From the NCBI GenBank assembly GCA_005281725.1, contig SSBO01000004.1:1-64000 (forward strand): a stretch of DNA of 64,000 nt, given 5' to 3'. The notes beneath the pieces were generated by a model that was given only the letters and a program-made list of their open reading frames with translations, was not told the origin of the DNA and made no database searches. The DNA is from Wuchereria bancrofti (lineage: Eukaryota; Nematoda; Chromadorea; Rhabditida; Onchocercidae). Numbering within the stretch: position 1 is the stretch's first letter; each line of letters opens with the position of its first letter. A program made the translations under genes and the position numbers. This document shows, one piece after another, positions 1 through 13,100 of this stretch.

Positions 1-1626
1 TTGCTTCAAATGGTATGAATGATTGCTATTGAAATGTTGAATTAAAGATGAAAATAGAAGTGAGAGTAAGAGATAATATGGAAGTGAATGTAAAGGTGAA
101 TGAGTAAGTGTTAACTTACATTTATTGTTAACTTATATTATGTTGCAATTAGCATAGTTGCTAATCCTAGCCTTGCAACGGATTATCTTCTACTTCTATC
201 ACTGATATTACTATTATTATCATTACTGCTTAATGCTATTTATTGCTCATTACCCACGCTATTATTCTTATTTATGCATATAATTCTTTTCCTTTGTTTT
301 CCTATCTCTCTCTCTTCCTTCTCCCTCTCATCCTCCCTTTCTTTCTCTCTCGATTATTTTATAACAAAAGTAAATTCCTATTTAAATTTATGACATTTTA
401 TTGTCACTCCTTTTTCTTTATACATTTATTTAATGATAAACACTGAACGAAAAGAGCTGTTATTTTTACAGCTTACTTCCTTTTTTTTTCTTTGTTCATT
501 ATGTATATAATATTTACATATTAGAATTATTGATTGGAAATTTTTTTCTTTCTCTCTCGATTAAAATGCAGTATCATTTCATTATTGACAATAGATATCA
601 CTAGCATGAAGAAATAAATTGAAAGAAATGAAATTTCTTATAGATAAATTGAAAGAAAAGAGACAGATAAGAAAAGAATTTTTTCATTAATAATAAAGAT
701 TATACAAACATTTGCTTCAGAAACTAAAATTCTCTTTTTTTTGCTTGATTAGAGGGAATTTTAAAATTCAAATTTATCAGCGATTATTGATTTTGCTTGA
801 ATGATTCTCAATCACTGCATACATATTCTATGAAATGTGCAAAGAAATGAGGAAAAAAATGAGATATTATCGGACTTTTCAATTAGATTAGTTTAATCTA
901 AATCATATGACGTAATTTCAGATCATCCCATGGAATGAAAATTGAATGTTACCCGGAAACTTATGCTCAGTATTCATCAGCTACTGAAAAATATCATAAA
1001 CTTAAAAGGTTACTACTAATCTTATTGTTTGAGTCAGTTGTTTGAAATTAAAGATTATTATTTATTCAATACAAGTTTGTAGGGTTTTTGGTGATGTACC
1101 CACCTGTTTGCCGTCAAATCGTTTATGTAAATTATTGTATTGGACCTGTCGAAGGATACAGTTCTGGTTTTGTTTTTATAATGAGGGCAAGTTTGCTCGT
1201 TTTTTACAGTACATCACAAATGCGCCTAACGGTATAATACAGTACGTATTATACCGTTAGGCGCATTTGTCACACTTGTAATATTATCTTTTAGCTCATT
1301 TTCATGTCGTTATTAGTTATTTCTTAGATATTATTGTTATAGATTGGTATTTGAAAATTGACAAACCATTGAAATTCAATAATGATAATTATTCGTTTTA
1401 CTGTGAGTCATTTAGTTATCTGACATTAAGAATTTCCTTAGAAAATAGTATTTCTTTTGCCGAATCTATACATTTTTGACAAATATACCTGCTACTGTTA
1501 TTAGCAACGAGGGAATTATAAAATAATAAGTGTTGTTGTGGACAATAGTAATAATAATAGTTAATAATAATAATAGTAAAAACAAATAATAAAACATTAA
1601 TAATGAGAAGAAAACCATAAATTTTC
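1..1626. other. Intergenic, no gene seen
   Basis: AT-rich sequence with a C/T-rich tract at about 285-356 and a perfect hairpin at 1216-1270 (listed separately). The short open frames here have no splice-site context, domain or composition that would support coding. Confidence 0.6.
1216..1270. repeat. Perfect inverted repeat (25-bp arms, 5-nt loop)
   Basis: The left arm (1216-1240, beginning ACAAATGCGCC) is exactly the reverse complement of the right arm (1246-1270, ending GGCGCATTTGT), with loop AGTAC. The arms are clearly more GC-rich than the flanks, so this is not chance AT palindromy. It could be a minimal remnant of a palindromic DNA transposon (two fused terminal inverted repeats), a short hairpin RNA locus, or a fold-back artefact. 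No target-site duplication is clear. Confidence 0.9.
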
Positions 1627-1629
1627 TAG
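1624..1629 (+). other. Probable spliced-leader or splice acceptor
   Basis: A TTTTCTAG acceptor ends at 1629, two bases before the ATG at 1632 of the EF-hand gene. A 3' splice site this close to the start codon is typical of nematode trans-splicing. A cis acceptor for an upstream exon cannot be excluded. Confidence 0.5.
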
Positions 1630-1631
1630 AT

Positions 1632-3349
1632 ATGGAAATGGATGTTGAAGATTTATTATCTAATCCATTCAACACACAGCCTCCTTCATTGAATGAATTA
1701 ATTCATGTAACTGGATTTAGTAAAGATTGGATTATGTTTATGTATCGAAATTTCAAACAGGTTAAGCAAATTTTGTTACTTAAAAGTTGCATTAATTTAA
1801 AATTGTTTCATTATTATTTTTGCACTATTGCACTTATAATTGTCAAAAATGCTTTAAATTATCAAATGATCATTTATTTCTACTACAAAATCTTTCAAAA
1901 ACTGATATTACATGAGAATTTCTGAAGAATTTTGAACCTGAAATAGTATAAATAATAAAATGAAAATAGCAAAAAAAAGTTTGCTTCTATTTTTTCTTTA
2001 CTATTGCCTGGTATTGCATAAGCTTACTTTTAACTAATACTTTCTGTAGATATGCTCAAATGGGCGAATGCCATTACAGCAGTGGAGACGAATATTCCAG
2101 CTCATATTTCCTAAATCAGCAAATAGTGAATTTGCTGATCGTGTATTTCGAGCTATTGCCGGTGGTAAAACCTCAAAACATATTACTTTCGAGGTATTCA
2201 TTACATATATATTACTTGTCTTTAAAATAAAAAAGAAAAAACTGTAAGTAATAGTTTAGCTATTACTTTATTAGCTATCGTTAGAGTTAATAAAATTAAT
2301 TGATTATCAAGTATTGCAACAGGCTTAATTACATAAATTGAATTAATGTAAGTTTAAATTTCTTGTTTCCTTTTAAGGAATTAATATTATGTTTACATCG
2401 AATAAGTGAATGCTATTGTATTTATGCATCAACAAGTTCACAAAATTCATCTGCTCATTTGTCAAGGATTGCACAATTTGTTTTCTTGTTGATGAAACCA
2501 AATGATCATGTTAGCTTATCCATTATATACACATCTGCTGATTAATTTCATTAAAATTATGCTCTATTTATTATGCCCACTGTTATATCATAATTTGATC
2601 AGTGTAAATTGCTAATTTGAAATTATCATTTATTTTAATTGAGAAATTTTCAAAAAAATTATAGAAAGTAGATTTATTAAATAGATAAAATATTTATCCA
2701 TAATTGCTATTGTTTCATTTTTTTAGGAACAAATAAATTTAGATGATTTTAAAAACTATGCTGAAGCTGTGTTCAGTTTAAATGTTCCATCGATGGCATA
2801 TAATTCGCATCATTTATTTAGCCAAATGCATGTTTCTAATAATCAATATAGTCATAATAATAGTTGTTCATCAATGCCATTTCAATTTCCGTCAAATTTC
2901 AGACATTACACATTGCAATGCTTCAATGTAAGTTTATGCAGTGGTCTAATGTCAACAAAATTTTTCCTTTCTATTTAATCATTGTTTTTGTCTAAATATG
3001 CCTAATAAACAATAATTTAATAGGAATAATAGTAATAATAGTGATAGCAATAATTATCAATAGTAATAATGATAATGATAAGTGATATATGGAGGATGCT
3101 ACGTTAAGTAAAAACTAAGAACTGTTAGACGAAAAAAAATGAACAAATATTATTTCCCAGTTTCACTTTTCATTTTTATTGCTTTCTTCATTTAATACAT
3201 TTAACCAAAAAAATTTATTGTAGGATTAAATTTAGGAAATGGATACGGATAATGATGGAATCATAAGTTTGGGTGACGTGAAAAGGATATTAACGCCTGA
3301 ATGTGATTCGATACGACTTTTTAAAGAAGCTCATCTTTTGCATTCCTGA
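1632..3349 (+). CDS. Neuronal calcium sensor / KChIP-like EF-hand protein
   Basis: Five exons join in frame: 1632-1760, 2050-2193, 2378-2509, 2727-2927 and 3236-3349. All introns are phase 0, total 720 nt, 239 residues. The N-terminal stretch LNELIHVTGFSKDWI followed by MYRNFKQ matches the LE.L...T.F...E...LYR.FK signature of recoverin/NCS/KChIP proteins, and the length fits. EF-hand 1 is degenerate, as in the whole family. EF-hands 2 (IAGGKTSKHITFEE) and 3 (MKPNDHEQINLDDF) have also lost most calcium ligands. Only EF-hand 4 (DTDNDGIISLGD) is canonical, with Asp at position 12, where Glu is usual and Asp can favour Mg2+. There is no N-terminal MGxxx(S/T) myristoylation motif. The third-exon donor (CAT|GTTAGC) is weak but gives the only in-frame join. 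The protein is likely a neuronal calcium sensor with reduced calcium binding. Confidence 0.85.
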
Positions 3350-6041
3350 TATTTCACGAATAAAAATTTAAGAGTTTTACATCATGCGTTATTTCTATTC
3401 ATTATTGCATTTCATGAAATTATTTTTTACTTTCAAGTAAATTACTTTTGAAAGAATTGAACACTTCCAAATGTTCAGTAATTCAGTTTGTTTAAAAAAT
3501 TTCATTTTACAGATTTTACAGACTTCTTCTTACAAAAATCCATTTGCTATATAATTCTACAAGAATTAAATTAAAAATATACAAATGAATAATATCACAC
3601 ATTTTCTATTTCCTTCTTCGTTTTCTTCCTTTTTCATTTTTTCTTTTTCCATTCTTCTTCACCTTATTTTTCCAAGTTTCATTACTTAAATGAACCTCAA
3701 ATTAAAATTTATTATTTATTTAAACATTTGTCTTATTATTAAGCATATATCTTACTAATAATAGTCATTTACATGTGAAAGATTTATATTGAAATTCCAA
3801 TCATTTTTTCCTTTCTCTTTCCCTCCCTTTGTCTTATTAAGCAAAACAATAATTATTGATCTTAATTCGTATTTAGTTAGCATGAATGGAAATAATGAAT
3901 AGTTCAGTTCAACAAATTTTCTTAGCTATTTTTGTTTACTTTTTTCTCATCACAGTATTTTAATGCCAGGCTAATATCATCACTATCATCATCATTAGAT
4001 GTTTGTAAGAATTGAAATCCCATGTTGCTGATGATGGTAGTGATGATAATGATAAGAATGATAATGATGATAATAATGATCATGATGTAATAATAGTAGT
4101 AACATCAAATTGAGCGCGTAACAATGGGAAACAAAAACTGGCAAAGAAAGAAATCTGTAGGGTTGAATGCATTGTTGGCATTAGCCGTGATAAGCTTTAC
4201 GATGCTTGCTAGAAACTGTGTAATTACAGTAACGTTTGCTAGACACTGTATAACTACAGTAATGCTTTCTAGGCACAATACGATGATTAAGTTGGTTCAG
4301 TATGATTATATATGTCCTGTGTGCTCATCATCTTTGGGGTTTTCGCTTCATTACTCTTCTTTTGCACTTTTACTTCTCTCTAATTCAATTTCAAACAATA
4401 AAAGTTGCTGAAAAAATCTCCGAAGCAGGCTGTTTATTTCAGTTCAAGATTACGAAACTGACTGCATATGACATTCATAACCAAAACTTGAAAAGTCTGA
4501 AACTCATTTATTAGAACAACATACTACTAATCAATAGGCGCAAATAATCAGCAGTTAGTAATTCGGAAGTTGAAATGCAAAAGATAAGCAAAATATGAAC
4601 AAATAAATCCGGGATGATCATAAGTTATATCAGTTTGAACTATAAGTGAAAACCTATAAGTAAAAAAAAACCGTAACTTATTAATTTACTATATCGGAAT
4701 TATGATATCATGTTATAAGGTCATCCATTTTACCGCAAGTGCTCATTGCTTCCAGTATTTTCTGGATGTGAACTTTACACTTTAATTCATATGAAAGCAA
4801 AGGATGATATGACTTAGAAGCAAATTTCATGTGGCCATGAAATTTTCTGTTTGCGAATTTCAGATGACATTAGTTTTTAATCATGTGTCTTCTACAGACA
4901 ACCAACAAATGTGATGATTGGCTTTCAAACCGCTCCTTGCATATTCACAATTCTCACTCTTTATTAATGTGATACAATCGGTATTATTTTTTTTTGCCAA
5001 AAAACCCTTCTTTACTTACTTATTTTACGTTATTCATATTTTAATTTCGAATGTTTCCTGCACACACACCGTAATTTGTACTGGTATAAATTATTTGGAC
5101 AAATTGGTAAGTTTACTTTCTCCATGTAACTATTAACGTAAGTAACGTTTTGCAGAACGGTATGAATGTGATCATTGCAACAAATTACTGTTCGTCCTGA
5201 TCCTTACCTGATTTTGCATCTGTCGATCAAATTAATAGGAGAAGAGAAATACTTTTGAGAATTGAAATACTAAAGAAGGAAGTAAATTATATTCTTTAGA
5301 GATTGAATTGATTACTATCTAAATATAAGGAAGCATTCAAATTCATTTGCGCTTTTGCATCCCTCAATCCATTATGAAGTATCAATAAAAAAACACTTAC
5401 TTACAATTGTTCGGCGTAAAATAAACAAAATAATTTATTTGTAAAGCAACAATCTGTAAAGAATGGCTTACGACTCTTAATGGCATTGAGATTCTTGGTG
5501 GCATTACGATTCTTGATGGCTAAGGAGCGAAATGATAATCCATATGAGTTAGGTCAATCAGTTTTGTTCTGTGATGGTAAACTCTATTTCATTTATCAGT
5601 TGGCTATTGTCTATTTTCCGAAACACTGAACCAAAATTCGAAGGAAAAGTAAGGCAAATGAAGAACTCATTGAAGGGAAAAGTAGTCTTTGTAAATAAAT
5701 TTTGATAAGATTCTTTTTCATTTCCGAATAGTCTTAAGAACTGTTCCTGAGGTAGCTTTTGCAGCAAAATCTTCAGACGAGGATTTAAAAATGTATGAAT
5801 GCTTAACTAATCAGAACAAAATTAGTGTGTTTCGTCATTCTCCTAAACTTTCTGACTTATTTTAATTTTCTGATACTAATAATAATTACGACAGTGGATT
5901 TCAAAAAACTATTCTGATAATGTGACAAATTCGTACTTTAAAGAGAGAGGAAAAAATGATAGATTTGAAAAGAGATAAGTTACAGGTAACTTCCAGCATC
6001 TATGACATCCATCTTATCAATACTTAATGGATGCGATTATT
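3350..6041. other. Intergenic, simple and tandem repeats
   Basis: No supportable gene. It contains T/C-rich sequence (about 3598-3670), GAT/ATC trinucleotide runs in both orientations (about 3972-4092), a 33-bp tandem duplication (about 4203-4270) and a short duplication of 'GATTCTTG(G/A)TGGC' near 5488-5520. The open frame at 4124-4411 lies across the repeat and lacks protein-like features. Confidence 0.5.
4203..4270. repeat. Tandem repeat, ~33-bp unit, about 2 copies
   Basis: A degenerate unit built on GCTAGA.ACTGT.TAA.TACAGTAA is repeated back to back, with the start of a third copy (TTTCTAGGCAC). Confidence 0.6.
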
Positions 6042-7168
6042 TTATTCAGTAAGATACTTGAAGCTAGGACAGAATATTAAAGTTAAGATATCCCAAATCT
6101 CTTCATAAAAGAAACTTCCTTTGTCATTACGGATATCGAATTTCATTCCTTCTGTGACACTGATAACCACCTGCTGATGCTGATGTGTTTCATTATCTTT
6201 CATATTTTTAATATTTAATAAAAATAGCAACAAGCATCAATTTGGCTGCTAGAAGGAATTAAAATAGAAAGTTAGAATAGACGGACTGAAAGTTTGAATC
6301 ACAGTTTGTTTTGCTTGCTTACGAGCATTGCCAACTTTCTTGAGGTGCACAATATGAATATTCCAACTTGTCACTGTTCTTTCTTTCGATAACGCATGAA
6401 TGCAATTTATCATCACAAAAGCAACCTTTGTCTCTAAAATATAAACTTTTCACTATGTTTGCATTTACTGACACGCACGCATCTGAAATTCTAAACCAAT
6501 TTTCCATAGAAAATGCTCTTACGTCCATGACTGGTTTTCGTTCAATCTGCACCAAACTTGCGGTTCACGCTGGTCGTAACACGCTTCGTGAGAAGTGCAC
6601 TTCCTTCTTTCTGCAAACGTTTCAGATTGGTGAAACAAAATTAGAGCTCTACCTTTCTCATTACTTTTGAACTTTACTTACAGCACATAATTTTACAAAT
6701 ATAGCAATATGTGACAAAGGAATTCATTTGGAAGTGATTTAGAAAATTATTATTCTATAACATTTTATTCAATAAAGTAAACCTTTTCAAGGAAATAATA
6801 TGAAAACGTTGAGTAAAGATATTAACAAACAGAGAAGATTTAAATTTATTAAAAGTGCTCGATGACTCACTTGCTATCAGTTTCAACAAATTCCGCCTTG
6901 GTGACATATTCATCTCCTCCTCCTCCTCCTCCTTCACTACCACTTTCATCGCCATTGTTGTTCGTGTCATCAGCACCTGAGGATTCCTGAGAAAAAGCAA
7001 ATGATTTCTTGTTAATGAATATATTAAAAAGAATGCAAAAAACAGTTTAGTACTAAAAATTAATTTGTGAAAAAGGAATGAATTAGAATTTATATCCTAC
7101 AGCGCCTCTCATTTCAATCAATTTGCACTGCGGTAAGCCGGCATTTTCATTTTTTGTCCATTCGTGAA
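6042..7168 (-). CDS. Cysteine-rich, probably secreted protein (family not recognised); 5' end unresolved
   Basis: Five coding-like exons on the minus strand: about 7168-7101, 6986-6871, 6610-6523, 6433-6323 and 6159-6042. The core has two Cys/Trp-rich exons: one with KCTSHEACYDQREPQVWC, then LNENQSW, the next with GCFCDDKLHSCVIERK, then YSYCAPQESWQC. Regular cysteine spacing suggests a disulphide-bonded extracellular module. Upstream is an acidic, Gly-rich linker (GDESGSEGGGGGGDE). Joins 3-4 and 4-5 agree in phase. The join of exon 2 to 3 needs a weak acceptor a few bases inside exon 3 (AAAG|AAGG), and the last exon is tentative. Signal peptide and first exons were not found. Possible 5' exons are a 27-nt microexon near 7900-7926 and an open exon-like segment near 9089-9205. 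I do not recognise the family. This could also be one domain of a longer protein. Confidence 0.5.
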
Positions 7169-10100
7169 CTATTTTCTCAGAAGAATACAAGTAGATAAAT
7201 AAATATATTTAACCGTTTGTTACATTATCTCCCTCTTATCATCTCCTTATCTCCCGCTTATCAGCTTAGTTTTCCACTTTTCATGTGCAACTACCATACT
7301 GATTTTACAATTAATTTCATCTCTGAATTGTCTTATAAATTTTGAAAAGTAAGTTTGTAAAATTTACGTCGTTTGATTGTGACATACATGGCAGTGTCAC
7401 AGTAAAAATAATTAAGCCAAATGCTATTAGCATTAGCTTTTGACTAGCAATTTGTTCATTTTTTCCTTCTGGAAAACAACCAAACATTAATCCCATTAAA
7501 CAATGAATTAGTGCAAGTCAAAAGCTCATCCATTAATTTCGCAGACTGAGTCAAATTCACAGTTGCATTTTTGATCTCTATAAATTTGATTTTAAGATTT
7601 TTTTTTTCTCTATCCAAAAGTCACATTTCTTAAATTTGAGCAAAACATTTCCAAATCCGTACGCTATGCACGAGAAGCGACAAAGTGGAAATGACAGGAT
7701 GAAGCGATCAGAATTCAGAAAATGAAAGGATCAAAAAGTGATCGCAGTTCATGTAGAAAAGACTGATCTCTCTTATGTATACGAGAAATAAGTATACAAT
7801 TGAACAGAGACGCCTTTTTTGTTTGTGTTCTTTGGAAAACCGAACTATTTTGACTTTAATTTCATTTATAGAAGTGCATCAAAACACTGACCTTCATACT
7901 TTTAGCTGCTTACCAAATTGACTTCAGACTTGGATGACAGCTGAATCACTCATTTATTCCATTTCATTCAGATATCAGAAACTTAGCATAGCTGCTGCTT
8001 CTAGTGAAAGACGGCTATTAGATCATTTTGCAAATGCCTTATTTTTATTTTTTTTTTTCAATATTTTCTGCTTCAAAATACTATTTTATGAAAATTGTGG
8101 AATTTCTCATTTGGAATTCTATTCACAATATCATACCAATTAGAAATGCTATTCGATCATCAAAATGAGATGCTTTCCGGATAATACCTCAGATCAAAAT
8201 CAGGTATTCTTCCGTAAATCGCTGAATACTTTGTTGCCTTTTGTCCAGCAAATAACATTTTGTTGGTCGAAAGTATTTCATTATTAAAACTTGAATTGAT
8301 AAAACTTGGATATCACCATTTCATACTCTGTAAGCAGCTTTCGACTATAACATTCTGATCAGGAAAAATGTTGCTGTGACATGTTTATTTCTGAATTCCG
8401 TCCACTCATCTATTTTGAGTTTGATGATTGGAATTCATCGTTTCTTTAACAGCTTATATTCTTTAGACCACTGCCTTTCAAATATGTTTTATTTCAAATT
8501 ATAATTTTCTCTCAAAATGATAACAGTAGCCATAAGAATAATTCTCATAATTGTTAAAATTGCACCATTAGCAATATTTTGCAGATCTGCAGGTCGCTAT
8601 GTACTGCATTATTTATTATTCTTATTATCTATAGAAAATGTTGATTTTACCAAAGCTCACTAACTTATTACTCTTTTAGGTTATGTTTTTGGCTAAACTT
8701 TACCTTATATTTTATAATACTAAAATTTATATGACCAATTTTTAAATTACATTAATTAGATAAATACTGAAAAAAAAAATACATAAAGCATCTTGAAATG
8801 CATATAAAAAAAACTTCGTACTAATGTAATTGACTCGAATGTGAAAAACTATTACTTTATGAGTATTATCAAATAAGATAAACTTCTTTGCGAATATCAC
8901 GCTAATTTCTTCATATCTCATCAGTGCATTATAATTTCACACAGACACACAAAAAAAAAACATAGTTGAAAAATTTGCCGTTATTTTTGTAAAATGCTAT
9001 TTAGCAAAAAAAAAAAAAAGTTTTCAACACATTTACCTATGCAAAATACAATTATGCACGCCAAAATAATTGTAAAATATATTACCGTAGAATTGCAATT
9101 TAAAATTCAATAAATATTGCGGTATTTTTCTAAGTTCAGTACAAAATTTGTTTGTGACATTGTAATAAACCGATGAAATGTTTGTTAACAGTGACGTAAT
9201 TTCATCAATCAACACGACTTAATAAACTTAGGGAACATTAATTAATAAAAGAAATGAATATTCCATTCTAAATTGTTTCCTTACATTTCTATCAATTTCT
9301 TAATTTGAAATGCGTGTGAAAAAAAAGTTACCAGTTAATTCCATATGGTTAAATTGCAAACAGATTTTCATTTTCGTTCAATAGAGAAAGATTTAAAAAA
9401 AAATATTCATCGGTGTTATTATATATTTTGTCTTAATATGCATTGCTTTTTTTTAATTTGAGGACAAACGAGGTACTGAGCAGCGGTTGTTATTTTTAGT
9501 TTGATAACTTCTGTAGCTTATGAACAGGTAAATATTTGTTTTGATAAATTTTGGGTAGTTTTAACGTTTGTGAAAATATTTCTTTTTATAATAGACCCCC
9601 ATATGTTTCTAATATGCCATTTTTACCTGATTCCTTTTTTAGAGAAGATTTTAGGATTTAGATTGTGTTGAACAGTTACTGATAAGAATACTTCTAATTG
9701 TAGTTATCGCCATGTTCGATATGAGCATTATAGTAAGTGTAGATTTAAATTAATTTTTAAACTTTTGGTGGATGATAATTTCTACTTGTTATAATATTTC
9801 GATAAATACACGAAAAGAGTAAGAGCAAAAAAATAAAGTAAAAAAGTTATGCAATGATGCTGTCAACAGCGTGCAATTTTACGGAATAGTTACAATTGCC
9901 TTTAATTTTTAAATGTTCCCATGGCTTGAAAAACAATCGGATAATATTATAAAATTTTATATAAGTACGAAAATAACCATCATAACAGTGATAGTAAGAA
10001 TCATTATTATTTATTATTATTGTTATTGTTATTATTATTATGATGACGATTAATAACATTAGCCATAATTAGAATTATCAGCACAATAAAAATTACAACA

Positions 10101-13100
10101 TTAATTATTAACAAAATTAGCATTAACAAAATTTCTTAAATTTTGGAATCGGCTATTTTATTTCATTTCACTAAGTATATTTGATAGTTTAAAGTAATCG
10201 GTTACTAAAAACTCTTTACAAAGTATAATTTCAAAAACAATCGGTCAGTTTCAATATTTGATTATGATAAATGATGCTCCATATTTGGTCCATTATAACA
10301 TGATATTGAAGTTTAAGTTTGTATCGATTAACCGGTAAAGATGTTAGAATGTCAATGTTTTTATAAATGAATTTAGACGAATATTCGAGTAGCTGTTCTT
10401 TTACATTGTTGTAAATAATGCACTGCTGCAAAAAATTGTAATCAACATAAAATCAGTAAAAGAAAAACGACCTATTTCGATTACAAATGAAAAAAATTCA
10501 TAAATTCATAATTCTTCTAATTGTTGTGCTATAATTTAATAGTCGAATGGCGGAAGAAATTACATAATTCTTTCGTGTTTTAATTAAAAGTTTCATTTAC
10601 GGCAAGTTATAGTATTTGAAATATCGTGTTCCAAATGGCCTTTATTTCTAATTAACTAAGAACAATGAAAGGAACCTGTTACTTGTTCATCATTTTCTTA
10701 AACCAAATAAAAGTTAATGAATTAAAATCAACTGTATTCCGAAACTGAGCAGAAAATTTGACAAAACTATGATTTGCAAGTAACCATTTTTTGAAAATAT
10801 ATGATTTCTCCTCAGAATTTAATGCTCTATTTATGCATCATTTCACTGAGGTAAACTACAAATCTTAATTTATCTGAACAAATTCAGTCCAGATAACTGC
10901 CAATAATTTACCGTTTGAAAATCTACTGATCGATGAACAATAGAATACTATAATAGTTCTTTAAACCGAAGTAGAAAACTTGAAATTTAAAAATTATAGT
11001 AAGTGTAAACAAAAACACTTTGATTTGAAAATCCTGCAAATTAATGTGATCCAGCTGCTTTAAACACCATAAAATTTATTTATGTTTCATCAGTGAAAAA
11101 GTGAATTAAGCTACCTGTACTGCATGTGACATCATGTCAACGGTTAACTTCATGAATTCCAAATTTCTAATTAATTGCCCACACCAAAATACAAAAATAT
11201 AAAATTAAAAAAAACAACCTGTTGATATTTAATTATTCGAAAATGCAATTTCTTTCTGATAGCAACAATAAGACTGAGAGGTTTGTTTCTACCTCTTTAA
11301 TTGTTTTCTTCCCGGTATCTCAAACTCAAATTTAAGCAACTAAACTTTTATTCTGATAAAACGGTTAATACAACAATGAATGCAGCAATAAGAATTTCAA
11401 TAAAACAATTTTAACGATGCTATTAGCAGTACGAAAAGAGGTGAAATTGGAAACCAGATATCCCAAGTCCAAAGGATTATAAAATAGATTTGATAGGTAG
11501 ACAAGTGGGAAAGTGCCTATCTAAATAAATTACAAGAAATAGTGTCTTCAGGACGCCTGCACATATTTTGGTATAGCGCTTTCTTATTAGCGCAATATAA
11601 AATGATAAAGCATTCTGTGTGTCTCAAAACAATTGCTGATGTCTAACCTTAAATAAAGAAGATTAATGTCTCTTCATTTCCACTCAAATTATCAACAGCA
11701 ATGCAAATGTAATGAAAGTTATTGCCTTTCTTCACTTTCAAAAATTCAAAACTCATAAAATTCTGAATTTAAATCAAAAGAAATCTTACGGTTTGCGTAG
11801 TACATATTGAATGCATATTTTTCAATTTTCATCTTTCCATGATCATTTTGATTAACTAATTTCAAAAAACTCCACATATAATATTTTAATAGATGTAATA
11901 ATATAGCATACAAAGATAACAATCATTTTAATGAAGCGCACTAATACCAATATCGTTAATGAACTCAGAAAAACTGTTTTTTTTTTTGGATCCAAATCGC
12001 TGCTTATTAAGTTCCTCTACGTTGTAAAAAATAATTTTAAGTAATTGCAACAATCGAAGCATATCTGATTATTTTACTTTAATCATTATTTGATCCATAT
12101 TGGTATTCTGGTTGATGATGTAAATTCTGTACAAATTTGGTGATGTAAAGTGCGGTTTTTAAGCAGCAAATGAAAAAATATATAACACTGATAGAGTTTA
12201 ATTTGACATTTAATCGAAAGAAAGATTTGTAAATGCAAAGATAGGAAATTAGTCAAAAACGGCTAACAGAAGGATGATTATCCACAGTTTATCTCTTGTA
12301 TTACAATTTAATGGACCATCATAAAGATAACTCATTTTCTAACTTTAAGTATAAATTGCAATGAAATCACTTTTCTGTTCACTTCTGCATCTTATTTATC
12401 ACATATATTCAATTAAAACAAAGAAAAGTATTCGCTGTGATTATTCATTTTCATGAATGCATTACAAAAGTGATAATGTCCAAACAAATTATCAACTTTA
12501 CAAAAAGTATAATTACATAAATATGATTGCAGATAATGCCATATAGGTTATTACAAGAGAAGGAACTAATTTAATTACAAGAAAATCAACGATGCAAACC
12601 TACGTTATTTGTTTTTTTTTTATCGCCGCTAATAGTTAATGATGGGATTATGATTTAAAGAATATGAAATACGAACACTGTTACTTTATTAGGATTTAAA
12701 ATTCAACTTTTTTATATTGGAGAATAATCACAAATTCTGTAAACTCTTCGTGCAGGAACCGTTCCATAAACTGGCAAAGCTATACTTGATAAAAACTTAC
12801 AGATCTGTACTTTGAATTACTCCAGCTCACAGTTGTGTTTTAAATTATGAAGAACGCACGCTATTTCTAACAAAAAATAATACCACATAGACGAGGCATT
12901 TTCACAATGAACCCCATATATTAGCACAAAACGAGACATAGTAATCTAGCGAAACTGTGAGAAATTTAGCAAACATTGTTCAAACCCCGGGTTCTAGGGT
13001 GGTTTGCTAATTTTGATGTTGTAGCGCTAAGCGACATTATTTGTTGTCTGGATTACTAGAATTTACCGTTTATGAAAATTCGCATCTATGTATGATATGA

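Noticed and set aside
4124..4411. 95-codon plus-strand open frame
   Set aside because: It overlaps a 33-bp tandem repeat, has no splice context or domain, and looks like chance openness from the repeat.
6368..6670. 100-codon plus-strand open frame
   Set aside because: It is antisense to the cysteine-rich exons, whose Cys spacing and splice phases are more convincing.
12975..13005. tRNA B-box-like sequence (GTTCAAACCCC)
   Set aside because: No A-box, acceptor stem or anticodon arm could be folded around it.
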